Positions 1 to 7,788 of a DNA stretch of 64,000 nt are shown piece after piece. Position 1 is the stretch's first letter. The number at the start of each line of letters is the position of its first letter. The notes under the pieces are model-generated. The model made no database searches and was not told the DNA's origin. It was given only the letters and a program-made list of their open reading frames with translations. The stretch is from NCBI GenBank assembly GCA_964459385.1, contig CAYWLG010000001.1:124001-188000 (forward strand). The letters are read 5' to 3'. The translations under genes and the position numbers were made by a program. The DNA is from UBA6107 sp964459385. GTDB lineage: Bacteria > Chloroflexota > Anaerolineae > Anaerolineales > Anaerolineaceae.

Positions 1-763
1 TCGGCACCAGGGTCATCTGCAGGGGCACGATCTGCAAACCGACCAGCAAAGCGAACATCCACTGGCGGCCTTTAAAATCGAGCCAGGCGAAGGCAAAGGC
101 GGCAAAGGCAGCCAGGAAGACCACCAGCAAAGTGGTGGGGATGGTGACGATCAGGGTGTTCAAAAAGGCCGCCCCCATGCCCTCGGGGTTCAACAGGTCG
201 GATGCATTACATTTGAACTTGACGAGCACAGAATTGGCACCCGTTTGGCAATCGCTCAGATAACTGTCGGTGCCCTTGTACCCTACCAGCGCATCGGCGT
301 AGTTGTTCAGGGTCAGATTCAGGCCGCCGCTGCTTTGGGAAGAAATTCCCTGCATATAGGTGAGCACATTCGAAAGCACAGCCAGACTCTCGTTAGGGTT
401 CTGGGGTAAGGGCGTGTCTTTTAAGTGAGGCTCGCCGTTGATATCCTGTTTGAGCATGGCCAGCAGTTGGTATGAACGGGTGTACTGGTTGACCACAGTG
501 GGGTCAGAAAGGTCGATCTGCGGCAGCGCGTCGCCGTTGGCACCGTGGCACGAAGCGCAGTAGGTGGTGTACTCGGCTTCGCCCTCGATCTTTTTGGGCG
601 ACAGCACGGTCCACCAGCCGCTGGTGCGCACATCTTCTTTATCGCGGAAGGAGGTGACGAAGAGGCCCAGTGTGGGCAACACCCAGAGGATGCACATGAT
701 GATCAGCGCCAGATTGATGGGCAGTGAGCGGAAAATTCGATTCAGGTTGCGCAGCGGTCTCAT
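1..763 (-). CDS. Sugar ABC permease (MalG type) with inserted cytochrome c-like domain, 3' end outside window
   Basis: The visible 254 residues are the N-terminal part of a MalG-type inner-membrane permease for a carbohydrate importer. TM1 lies at about residues 17-37, and the family pattern resumes at about 148 (LNLTLNNYADAL) with TM2 at about 200-228 and a QIVPLQMTLVP segment. Between them, residues about 57-146 are foreign to the family. They contain Y68-C-A-S-C-H73, a c-type haem site, followed by GANGD and later ESLAVLSNVLTYMQG, which resembles the last helix of class I cytochromes c. The loop lies outside the membrane, where c-type haem is attached. No obvious axial Met is seen, and two more Cys (172, 185) follow. 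The start ATG overlaps the upstream permease stop by 4 bases (ATGA), so the two permeases are coupled. I read the frame through by hand and it has no stop. Haem binding is inferred. Confidence 0.85.
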   Translation of the reverse strand, partial: MRPLRNLNRIFRSLPINLALIIMCILWVLPTLGLFVTSFRDKEDVRTSGWWTVLSPKKIEGEAEYTTYCASCHGANGDALPQIDLSDPTVVNQYTRSYQLLAMLKQDINGEPHLKDTPLPQNPNESLAVLSNVLTYMQGISSQSSGGLNLTLNNYADALVGYKGTDSYLSDCQTGANSVLVKFKCNASDLLNPEGMGAAFLNTLIVTIPTTLLVVFLAAFAAFAFAWLDFKGRQWMFALLVGLQIVPLQMTLVP

Positions 764-1668
764 CGCATCTCCTCCTGTTTTCTGAAGCGGCGAATGTTGA
801 CGATCATGATGGGGATCATCAGCGAAATGAGCAGCACGGCGATCGCCATCGAACGGCCGGTGTCAGTAACGATCAGCTTGAACATGCGGTTGGCGATCAC
901 TTCGGTACCATAATTGCCGCCCGTCATGACGAACACGATATCGAAGATCTTGAGCACGTTGATGATCATGGTTGTGGTGACCACCACGATGGTGGGCATG
1001 ATAAGCGGGATGGTGATCTGCCAGAAACTTTGCCAGGGGGTAGCGCCATCGACCTGAGCGGCTTCGATTACCTCAGAGGGCAGCCCTTTGATGGCCGCCG
1101 AGAGGATGGTCATGCAGAAACCCGCCCACAGCCAAACGCCCACGATCATGAGGGCGAAGTTATTGACAGGCTGGGTGCTGAGCCAGGCCACCGGCTGAGC
1201 GCCAAAACTGGTGATGATGGCGTTAAGCAAGCCGGTTTGAGCCCCGCCACCGCTGCGAATGGAATAAACGAATTGCCAGATAATGCCTGCGCCCACAAAA
1301 GAGATGGCCATGGGCATAAAGATGATGGCCTTAGCGATCTTCTCGTAACGCACCCGCTCGGCCAGGATGGCAAAGAACAGCCCTGCTGCCACCGTGGCTG
1401 GCACCATCAAGATGAGCCAGAGCGCGTTGTTACGCAGCGCGGTGGTCATATCGGTGTTGGTGAGGGCATAGCGGTAGTTCTCAAAAATACCCCAGCAGGG
1501 CTGGCCTGCGACACAAGAAGTGGCGGCCGAGGTCGTGCCCGTGCGATCCATGAAGCTCAGCACCATCGTGTTGAGGGTGGGGTAAACGATGAATATTAAC
1601 ATGATCAATAATGCCGGAAACAGATACAACCAGGGGGTCCAACGACCTTGCTTCATAATTGAGGACAT
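760..1668 (-). CDS. Sugar ABC transporter permease, MalF type
   Basis: This is a 302-residue inner-membrane permease with about six hydrophobic spans, partner of the MalG-type permease that follows. The EAA loop that docks the ATPase is seen at residues 202-204 (EAAQVDGATPWQSF, then the conserved IP and LMP region). I chose the ATG at 1668 because AGGAAGG stands 7 bases before it; an in-frame TTG at 1686 is less likely. The first periplasmic loop holds two cysteines (52 and 58) next to a typical FENYRYAL segment. The order binding protein, MalF, MalG is that of a CUT1 sugar importer. No ATPase gene is in the window, so a shared MsmK-like ATPase encoded elsewhere is likely. The substrate is unknown. 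Confidence 0.92.
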   Translation of the reverse strand: MSSIMKQGRWTPWLYLFPALLIMLIFIVYPTLNTMVLSFMDRTGTTSAATSCVAGQPCWGIFENYRYALTNTDMTTALRNNALWLILMVPATVAAGLFFAILAERVRYEKIAKAIIFMPMAISFVGAGIIWQFVYSIRSGGGAQTGLLNAIITSFGAQPVAWLSTQPVNNFALMIVGVWLWAGFCMTILSAAIKGLPSEVIEAAQVDGATPWQSFWQITIPLIMPTIVVVTTTMIINVLKIFDIVFVMTGGNYGTEVIANRMFKLIVTDTGRSMAIAVLLISLMIPIMIVNIRRFRKQEEMR

Positions 1669-1742
1669 CAGGCACCTTCCTACCAAATGAAGATGATCCT
1701 GGAGCCTGCATTAAAGCAGACCCCAGGATCTTTACTTTGTGA

Positions 1743-3065
1743 CTATTGTTGTCCAGCTACCACTGCGTCGAGGGCGGTTTGGATATCTCCACCCTGAACA
1801 ACAGAGATAATGGCTTTCCATTCGTTATCGCCAAACGGAGCCGGGATGGTGTCGCCCAGATCGGGGGTGAAACCAGTGGCATTGGCAAGAGCTGCGGCTT
1901 TCTTGGTGAGCTGCGGATCGGTGTACTGATCGGTGGCTTTCATGTTCGGAGAAAGATCGAAGCCGGCTTTGGCCCAGGCAGCGGCGCCATCGGCACTGGT
2001 CAGGTAAGCGACCAGGGCTTTGGCAGCGGCTGAATCACTGAAGGCCATCATGTAGTCGGCACCACCTTGCATGCCCTGAATGCCAGGGAAGGCAAAGAAG
2101 TCGTAGTCAGTGCCGTATTTCAGATCGGGGAACTGTTTGACGATCTCGCCACCAGCGAAACCGGACTGTTTGACCATCATGGCCTCAGGTTCGGGCTGGA
2201 AGACTTTGTAAATGGCATCGAGGAACGGGGTGTTGACGGTACCGTCAGCGCCGCCCACGGTGTATTTGGCATCGGAAGCCCATTTCTGATAGGTCTGATA
2301 GGCTTGCACCACACCGGCGTCGTTATATTTCACGGTGCCGTTGATGATGTCCATCACGTATTGCGGGCCTTGCTGGGTGAGCAGCAGATCCTGAATGAAG
2401 TCAGAACCGGTCCAACCAGTGGCGGCATCACTGCCAAAACCCATGCTCCAGGGCACATTTCCATCGGCAACCATCTTTTCGACCAGGGTGTTCAGTTCAT
2501 CGAAGGTGGTCGGAACAGTGTAGCCCAATGCTTCGAAGCGGGCCGGGCTGTACCAGATGATGGATTTGATATCGGCTTTGACAGGCAGCGCGAAGAGTTT
2601 GCCATCGACGGAGCCAAGGTCAAGCCAGTAAGCGGCATAGTTATCGGTCATGGCGCCCAGGGTGGTCAAGTCCATGAGTTTGTCGGGGTACAGGTTCAGA
2701 GGCGAAGTGGTGGGCCAGAAGAGAATATCGGGCGGGGTGCTCTTCACCTTGGTATCCAAAACGGCTGCGTCGCGGGTGGATTCTGCAACGATCTTAATAC
2801 CGCACTGATCTACGAGTGGCTGAACAATTGAATTAAAATTCTCTTCCTCTGCGCCAGACCATTGATACATGACGTTCAATGTATCGCCTTCTTGAGTGTC
2901 ACCACAAATAGCGGGGCGTTCGGCCATCGGTGCTTCGGTAGCAGCAGGAGCTTCAGTGGCAGGGGCTTCGGTGGCAGGCGCCTGAGTGGCCGCGGGAGCA
3001 GCACAGGCAGTTGCGAGCATCGCAACCAAGACTAGTGCAACAAGAATCTTTGAAACTTTATTCAT
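1743..3065 (-). CDS. Extracellular sugar-binding lipoprotein of ABC importer
   Basis: This 440-residue substrate-binding lipoprotein has a signal peptide ending in the lipobox LATA-C21. An Ala/Thr/Pro/Glu-rich linker (about 22-50) follows, then a solute-binding fold of the family-1 type (SBP_bac_1). Segments such as GKLFALPVKADIKSIIWYSP and the C-terminal GFDLSPNMKATDQY region fit that family. GGAGG precedes the ATG at 3065. The gene lies between the LacI regulator and the two permeases, all on the minus strand, and should be the most strongly expressed subunit of the importer. The ligand is probably an oligosaccharide or sugar, but nothing in the sequence names it. Confidence 0.92.
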   Translation of the reverse strand: MNKVSKILVALVLVAMLATACAAPAATQAPATEAPATEAPAATEAPMAERPAICGDTQEGDTLNVMYQWSGAEEENFNSIVQPLVDQCGIKIVAESTRDAAVLDTKVKSTPPDILFWPTTSPLNLYPDKLMDLTTLGAMTDNYAAYWLDLGSVDGKLFALPVKADIKSIIWYSPARFEALGYTVPTTFDELNTLVEKMVADGNVPWSMGFGSDAATGWTGSDFIQDLLLTQQGPQYVMDIINGTVKYNDAGVVQAYQTYQKWASDAKYTVGGADGTVNTPFLDAIYKVFQPEPEAMMVKQSGFAGGEIVKQFPDLKYGTDYDFFAFPGIQGMQGGADYMMAFSDSAAAKALVAYLTSADGAAAWAKAGFDLSPNMKATDQYTDPQLTKKAAALANATGFTPDLGDTIPAPFGDNEWKAIISVVQGGDIQTALDAVVAGQQ

Positions 3066-3068
3066 CTC

Positions 3069-3141
3069 TTATCCTCCAGAAAAATTGAGAAACGAAACAC
3101 ACTTACAAACAAACCACATTTGTAACTGCATCACCTCCTTT
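3069..3141 (-). promoter_or_regulatory. Leader of the binding-protein gene with strong Shine-Dalgarno and a possible 20-residue leader peptide
   Basis: On the minus strand AAAGGAGGTGA (3141-3131) is a near-perfect match to the 16S anti-SD sequence but has no annotated start at the right distance. ATG codons at 3131 and 3116 open the same short frame, which ends with TAA at 3071-3069, three bases before the binding-protein ATG. The second ATG would be about 14 bases from GGAGG, longer than usual. A translated leader peptide coupled to the lipoprotein gene is possible but not proven. Confidence 0.3.
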
Positions 3142-3165
3142 AATTTAAGCCTGATTACCAGTCAG

Positions 3166-4203
3166 TTAGGTCGTATTGAATCTAGCCCTTGTAGATTCCC
3201 TGATGATCAATTCGGTATTGAGCAATTCCTGACGAGCACCGGGTTCAGTTCCAAGCACTTGTTGAATCAGGTTCTCGCCGGCTTTCCGCCCGATCTCATA
3301 GGCCGGTAAACGAATGGTGGTAAGGGGCGGGTCGAAAAATGCAGCCATCGGGATATCATCAAACCCGATGATGGATATATCTTGCGGAATGCGCAAGCTG
3401 TGGTTTTTGATCGCCTGCACAGCACCAATGGCGACCACATCGCTGGCCACAAAAACAGCCGTAGGTGTCGATTCCTGGTCAAGCAGTTCGTTCATAGCGG
3501 CAAAGCCGCTGGCCGGGGTATAAGCGCCCTCACGGAAGAGCGAATCGTCGAAAGGCAAGCCGGCTTCTTTTAAGGCGTGCACATAGCCCTGATGGCGTTC
3601 ACGCGCCGAGGTATATTCCATTGAAGCGTTGGTGATCATGCCGATGCGTTTGTGCCCCAGTTCGATGAGGTGACGGGTGGCGGCGGCAGCGCCATCAAAG
3701 GCGTTGACATCCACAAAGGGGATTTGGCTTTCCCCCAACTGGCCCATCAGCACCACCGGGAAGCCTTCTTCATATCTTTGGATGATGGCCTGATCGTCTT
3801 CGCGCGGGCCAGAAAGCAAAATGCCGTCCACGTGATTTTCACTAATGAGCTGGTCGTAGCCGTTCTGATCGTTGGGGTCGAGCGGTTTAAGCACCACATT
3901 GAAACCATATTGAGAAGCGGCGTGTTCGATGCCCAGCATTACCTGCACCAGAAAGGCATCTGCAAAGATCTGGTCGAAGCTCTGGCGCAGCACCAGACCG
4001 ATGGCCGAAGATTTGCCGGTGACGAGCTTGCGTCCGGCGGCATCGGGGTGGTAATTCAATTTTTGGGCGGCGTCGATCACGCGCTGGCGGGTAGCATCGC
4101 TGATGCTGATGTTGGAGACATTATTTAACACGAAGGAGACTGTAGTTCTTGAAACCCCTGCTTCTCTTGCCACATCAAAGCTGGTTGCTCTTTTGTTCGA
4201 CAA
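3166..4203 (-). CDS. LacI family transcriptional regulator
   Basis: This 345-residue repressor has an N-terminal LacI helix-turn-helix (residues about 5-28, TSFDVAREAGVSRTTVSFV) and a periplasmic-binding-like sugar sensor domain, with motifs such as VDGILLSGP, HKRIGMIT, SIIGFDDIPMAAFFDPPLTT. A GTG at 4230 could also open the frame, but it lies inside the operator palindrome. The TTG at 4203 has CGGAGGAG just upstream and gives a standard LacI N-terminus, so I prefer it. The gene stands directly upstream of the sugar importer genes and most likely controls them and itself in response to the imported sugar. Confidence 0.93.
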   Translation of the reverse strand: MSNKRATSFDVAREAGVSRTTVSFVLNNVSNISISDATRQRVIDAAQKLNYHPDAAGRKLVTGKSSAIGLVLRQSFDQIFADAFLVQVMLGIEHAASQYGFNVVLKPLDPNDQNGYDQLISENHVDGILLSGPREDDQAIIQRYEEGFPVVLMGQLGESQIPFVDVNAFDGAAAATRHLIELGHKRIGMITNASMEYTSARERHQGYVHALKEAGLPFDDSLFREGAYTPASGFAAMNELLDQESTPTAVFVASDVVAIGAVQAIKNHSLRIPQDISIIGFDDIPMAAFFDPPLTTIRLPAYEIGRKAGENLIQQVLGTEPGARQELLNTELIIRESTRARFNTT

Positions 4204-4224
4204 GGAACTCCTCCGTTTGGTAAA

Positions 4225-4318
4225 TAACACGTGTTAGTAAATTTATTATAGAGATATCTACTAAAAAAGTCAATTATTAACACAAAACTCTCATTTACTA
4301 ACACCCAAAAAAGTGTTA
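4225..4318 (-). promoter_or_regulatory. Promoter and LacI-type operators of the regulator gene
   Basis: On the minus strand TTGACT (4273-4268) and TATAAT (4250-4245) are separated by 17 bases. Just downstream, at the expected start of transcription, is the 12-bp palindrome TAACACGTGTTA (4225-4236), typical in size and position for a LacI-family operator. The half-site TAACAC recurs at 4278-4283, and TAACAC-N8-GTGTTA lies at 4299-4318, upstream of the -35. Autoregulation with auxiliary sites is inferred. Confidence 0.75.
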
Positions 4319-4323
4319 ATAAA

Positions 4324-4350
4324 AAAGCCGTCCGATACCCGGACGGCTTT
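4324..4350 (-). terminator. Rho-independent terminator of the YfcC-type gene
   Basis: A 10-bp stem AAAGCCGTCC / GGACGGCTTT with a 7-base loop is followed on the minus strand by TTTTTTATT. It lies 20 bases past the stop of the minus-strand carrier gene. Confidence 0.85.
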
Positions 4351-4369
4351 AAAGAGCCTTGTGGAGGGT

Positions 4370-5809
4370 TTAGTAGGGCCCATAGCCGATGAGATTGCCC
4401 AACCAGAGGAAAAGCACGGTGATCGGCACGATCACGGCCCACAACTTCCAGGTGAACTTCATCCATTTGCCGTAGCCAATGGAGGCCAGCCCGATGGCAA
4501 TGAGCAGCACTGGGTTGGTGGGGTAGGCCAGGTTGGAAAATCCATCGCCAAAGCAGTAGGCCGTGACGGTGAGCTGGCGGGTAACGCCCACCAGGTCGGC
4601 CAGCGGCAGCAAAATGGGCATCATCAAGACGGCTTTGGCACCGGCCGAGCCGATGAAGAGTTCCATCAAAAGGGCCAGCACATAAATGATGAGCACAGCA
4701 CTGAGCGGTGAAGCGTGCTGCAACAGGGTGGACGAACTGAACAGGATCGTGTCCATGACACCGCCGTTGGTGATGATCAATTTAATGCTGGCAGCCATAA
4801 GAATGAGCGGGATGCCCGGCGCCATGCCACCGATGCCTTCGAGCAGCGCACTGCCAATGACCTTGCCTTTGGCGCCGGAGATGAAGCCGGCTCCCAAGCC
4901 ACCTGCAAAGAAGAGCAATCCCACGATGGGCAGCGAATAATCAGCCAGGAAGGGCACGAATGAGGTGCTAAAGAGCACCAGCACGATGAGCAGAATAAAG
5001 ACGCCAAAGAAGAGACCGGCACGCCCCAGATTGGCATTGCTTTCAAAGGTGATGGCCGAATAGCGTTTGCGGTCAGCCTGGTCTTCTTTGAAAATGAGCG
5101 AAGCCTCGGGGTTGCGGTCGATCTTGCGGGCATAGGAGAGTAAAAACCAGGAGGTGGCTGCAAAGACAGCCAGGAAGATGGGAATGCGGAAAAGTGCACC
5201 CGAAAAGAGGGGCAAACCGGCCAACTTTTGGGCCACCCCAATGGTGAAGGGGTTGGTGATGGCGGCCGAAAAACCCATGTTGGTGGCCAAAATGCTCATG
5301 CCCAGACCGACCAGTGCATCCCAGCCCAATGAATAGGCCAGCGCGATCATGAGCGGTACCAGGGGCACGATCTCTTCGAACAGGCCAAAGAAAGCGCCCA
5401 TTAGCATGAAAAAGAAGGTGACGATCAGCAAAAGCACATACTTGCGTCCGCCGAACTTGTTGACGATCTTACCCAGGGTGGCCTTGAGAATGCCGCTTTT
5501 ATCGAGCACGGCAAAGGAGCCGCTCACCAGCAGGATGAAAACGATGATGGTGATGATCACCAGCGCATCTGGCCCCCACAGGGTTTCAATTGGGGCGGTA
5601 AACCAGCGCCAGATGGGCAAATTGACCGCCTCGGTGTACTGGAAAGAGGAGGGGTCGATCAGGGTGCGATCTCCCTCGATGAAACGCTCGTAGCTGCCGG
5701 CCGGGACGACCCGGGTAAGCACCCCGGCGATGATCATCAACAAGAGCAGAATTAAAAAGGATTGAATGAACGCCTTTTTGGATATTTGCGCGCCTGCTTT
5801 TTCGTCCAT
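4370..5809 (-). CDS. YfcC family / C4-dicarboxylate-type (DcuC-like) membrane carrier
   Basis: This 479-residue integral membrane protein has about 12 hydrophobic spans. The pattern is that of the YfcC/DcuC superfamily: TRVVPAGSYER after TM1, GAFFGLFEEIVPLVPL, MGFSAAITNPFTIGVAQ, and a second half with ELFIGSAGAKAVLMMPIL and the asparagine-rich FGDGFSNLAYPTNPVLL loop. Family members are thought to carry dicarboxylates, amino acids or peptides; the substrate cannot be read here. I chose the ATG at 5809 because TGGAG stands 6 bases upstream. An upstream in-frame ATG would lie inside that SD. The gene ends at its own terminator and is probably a separate unit from the LacI gene. Confidence 0.88.
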   Translation of the reverse strand: MDEKAGAQISKKAFIQSFLILLLLMIIAGVLTRVVPAGSYERFIEGDRTLIDPSSFQYTEAVNLPIWRWFTAPIETLWGPDALVIITIIVFILLVSGSFAVLDKSGILKATLGKIVNKFGGRKYVLLLIVTFFFMLMGAFFGLFEEIVPLVPLMIALAYSLGWDALVGLGMSILATNMGFSAAITNPFTIGVAQKLAGLPLFSGALFRIPIFLAVFAATSWFLLSYARKIDRNPEASLIFKEDQADRKRYSAITFESNANLGRAGLFFGVFILLIVLVLFSTSFVPFLADYSLPIVGLLFFAGGLGAGFISGAKGKVIGSALLEGIGGMAPGIPLILMAASIKLIITNGGVMDTILFSSSTLLQHASPLSAVLIIYVLALLMELFIGSAGAKAVLMMPILLPLADLVGVTRQLTVTAYCFGDGFSNLAYPTNPVLLIAIGLASIGYGKWMKFTWKLWAVIVPITVLFLWLGNLIGYGPY

Positions 5810-5925
5810 ATGCCACTCCATTGAAACTGGTAGGGAATTAATTTGAATAAGTTTAGGAGAACTGCGGGTTCTTGTCAACTAAAAAATGAATGCCAATTTG
5901 CTCCGACCCGGTGGGTACGTTTTGT

Positions 5926-5931
5926 TATAAT
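5926..5931 (+). promoter_or_regulatory. -10 box (TATAAT) giving a probable leaderless transcript
   Basis: TATAAT ends 7 bases before the ATG of the next gene, so transcription should begin at or next to the start codon. No Shine-Dalgarno is present. No convincing -35 was seen. Confidence 0.6.
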
Positions 5932-5938
5932 CCGACCT

Positions 5939-6679
5939 ATGACAAGTGCAGAAAAGCACCCTATTACCTTGCAGGGCCGGCAGATCAGCTATGCTCTCAA
6001 ATATTCCAGCCGGGCACGACGACTGCGCATTTCGGTGTCAGACAGCGGCGTTTCGCTCATCTTACCGGAAGGCTTCCCTCGCGCCAAAGGGGAAGCCTTC
6101 TTGCAGCAAAATGCCGCCTGGGTGATGGAGCAATTGGAACGGCGTGCCAGGCGAAAACTGGCGGCCGCACCGGCACTGCCCAAAGATGTGCTGCTCTTTC
6201 ATGGCGAACCCACCCGAATTGAAGTGGTCGAAGAAGCGCAACGCAAAGCCCGCGCCCGCGTGGATGTCGGCCGCGGCAAGCTCCTGATCAGGGTGCCGCA
6301 AGGCGGCAGGGAACGTGCTTATGAGGTGCTGGCTGCCTGGCTGCGCGAGACTGCGCGGGCTGAGATCGAGCAAACTGCTGCGTTGCAGGCTGAACGCATG
6401 CGGGTAAGATTTAACGACCTGACCATCCGCGACCAGCGCACCCGCTGGGGCAGTTGCTCTTCGCGGGGTACCCTTTCATTCAACTGGCGTCTGGTGATGG
6501 CGCCGCATACGATCATGGAATATGTGGTGGTGCACGAACTGTCGCACCTGACCGTGCCCAACCACTCTAAAGAATTTTGGCAACGGGTGGCGCTGTTCTA
6601 CCCTGAGTTCAAAAAAGCCAGGCTGTGGCTTAAAAAGAACGCCCCGCTGCTTTACCCGCCAGGGTTAACACAGCTCTAA
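5939..6679 (+). CDS. YgjP-like (DUF45) zinc metallopeptidase domain protein
   Basis: This 246-residue protein of the YgjP/DUF45 family is probably cytoplasmic. It has SSRARRLRISVSDSGV at the N-terminus, the family signature TRWGSCSSRGTLSFNWRL (about 168-185) and a zinc site H199-E-L-S-H203, with a third ligand candidate H209 in PNHSKEFW. The family resembles wss1/SprT-type metallopeptidases, but its physiological substrate is not well established. The ATG at 5939 matches the usual N-terminus, has no SD and sits just after a -10 box. Confidence 0.9.
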   Translation: MTSAEKHPITLQGRQISYALKYSSRARRLRISVSDSGVSLILPEGFPRAKGEAFLQQNAAWVMEQLERRARRKLAAAPALPKDVLLFHGEPTRIEVVEEAQRKARARVDVGRGKLLIRVPQGGRERAYEVLAAWLRETARAEIEQTAALQAERMRVRFNDLTIRDQRTRWGSCSSRGTLSFNWRLVMAPHTIMEYVVVHELSHLTVPNHSKEFWQRVALFYPEFKKARLWLKKNAPLLYPPGLTQL

Positions 6680-6702
6680 CAATTCAGACCTGCCCTATCA
6701 GG

Positions 6703-6708
6703 TATAAT
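6703..6708 (+). promoter_or_regulatory. -10 box (TATAAT), probable leaderless start
   Basis: TATAAT ends 7 bases before the ATG at 6716. The stretch between the upstream stop and this ATG is only 36 bases and holds no Shine-Dalgarno. Confidence 0.55.
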
Positions 6709-6715
6709 TCATCTC

Positions 6716-7735
6716 ATGGAATTTACACACACAACAGCTTTCTCTGATTGTTTACAAAATGAATGGCGATCTTTATTCGACACCGGCATCACGAAGGTGC
6801 CTTTTTTACGCCCCGAATACCTGAAAACCTGGTGGCAAACCCGCGGCGGTGGGGAATGGCCCGAAGAGGCTGAGCTCCTGTTGATCTGCGCCCGTGAAGG
6901 GGATCAACTGGTGGGCATCGCCCCGTGTTTCGTCAGCGAAAAGGACGGCAAACGCTTGCTTTTACTGCTGGGTTCCATCGAGATCAGCGATTACCTCGAT
7001 CTGCTCGTGCGCCCGCAGCATCTGGATGAGTTTGCAGAAGGGCTGCTGGGATACATCAAAAACACCCTGGCTCCTGCGTTCAAACTCTCGGGTTTTGATC
7101 TTTACAACGTGCTCGAACAATCGCCCAGTCTGGCTGCCCTGCAACAGGCCGCGCAGGTCAACGGGCTGCCCTGCGCGATCAGCCCCATTACACGCGCTCC
7201 CTACATCCAATTGAGCGGCGATTACGAAGAATATCTCTCGCGCCTGGATAAAAAGCAGCGCCACGAGATTCGCCGCAAAATGCGCCGCATGCTCGAACTG
7301 CCCACGCCGAGCGAGTGGTATATTGCCAACGATACCGACAAGCTGGATGCGGAGATCGAAGACTTTCTCACCCTGATGGCCTATGATCCTGAAAAGCAGG
7401 CCTTTTTGACCCCCAAAATGAAGGAACAGATGCGCTTGAGCATGAAAGAGGCTTTTCAGGCAGGCATTTTACAACTGGCGTTTTTCACCATCGGGGATGA
7501 AAAAGCAGCCGCTTATTTCAATTTTGATTTCGGCAACCGCATTTATGTTTACAACTCAGGCATCAACCCGGCCTTCTTTGAGCACTCTCCGGGTTGGGTG
7601 CTGCTGGCCCATTTACTGAAATGGTCCAATGAGAACGGCCGCTTTGAATTTGATTTTATGCGCGGCACGGAAGATTACAAATACAAATTTGGCGCACTGG
7701 ATCGCCAGGTAATGCATGTCCAGATCGGGTTGTAA
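6716..7735 (+). CDS. GNAT/FemAB-like acyltransferase (CelD/BcsL-type, Acetyltransf_6)
   Basis: This 339-residue soluble protein has the CelD/BcsL acetyltransferase pattern: PFLRPEYLKTWW near the N-terminus, EISDYLDLLVRP, the central basic helix YLSRLDKKQRHEIRRKMRR, and a C-terminal GNAT half with AAAYFNFDFGNRIYVYNSGIN and FDFMRGTEDYKYKFG. Relatives modify polysaccharides or transfer acyl or aminoacyl groups, but the exact reaction is unknown here. It follows the YgjP-like gene on the same strand but seems to have its own promoter. It ends at a bidirectional terminator shared with the convergent peptidase gene. Confidence 0.85.
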   Translation: MEFTHTTAFSDCLQNEWRSLFDTGITKVPFLRPEYLKTWWQTRGGGEWPEEAELLLICAREGDQLVGIAPCFVSEKDGKRLLLLLGSIEISDYLDLLVRPQHLDEFAEGLLGYIKNTLAPAFKLSGFDLYNVLEQSPSLAALQQAAQVNGLPCAISPITRAPYIQLSGDYEEYLSRLDKKQRHEIRRKMRRMLELPTPSEWYIANDTDKLDAEIEDFLTLMAYDPEKQAFLTPKMKEQMRLSMKEAFQAGILQLAFFTIGDEKAAAYFNFDFGNRIYVYNSGINPAFFEHSPGWVLLAHLLKWSNENGRFEFDFMRGTEDYKYKFGALDRQVMHVQIGL

Positions 7736-7741
7736 ATAAAA

Positions 7742-7768
7742 CGGCCGGAGAGAGCTTCTCTCCGGCCG
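7742..7768. terminator. Bidirectional terminator between convergent genes
   Basis: A perfect 12-bp stem CGGCCGGAGAGA / TCTCTCCGGCCG with a 3-base loop is followed by a T-rich stretch on both strands. Confidence 0.85.
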
Positions 7769-7788
7769 AGTTTCTTAAAACCTTGTTT

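Noticed and set aside
724..1599. Long plus-strand frame opposite the MalF-type permease
   Set aside because: Antisense shadow; rich in His, Gly and Asp as expected from reversed codons, and it lies over a well-supported gene.
2067..2831. Plus-strand frame of 254 codons opposite the binding lipoprotein
   Set aside because: Shadow of the real gene on the other strand, without a family or ribosome site.
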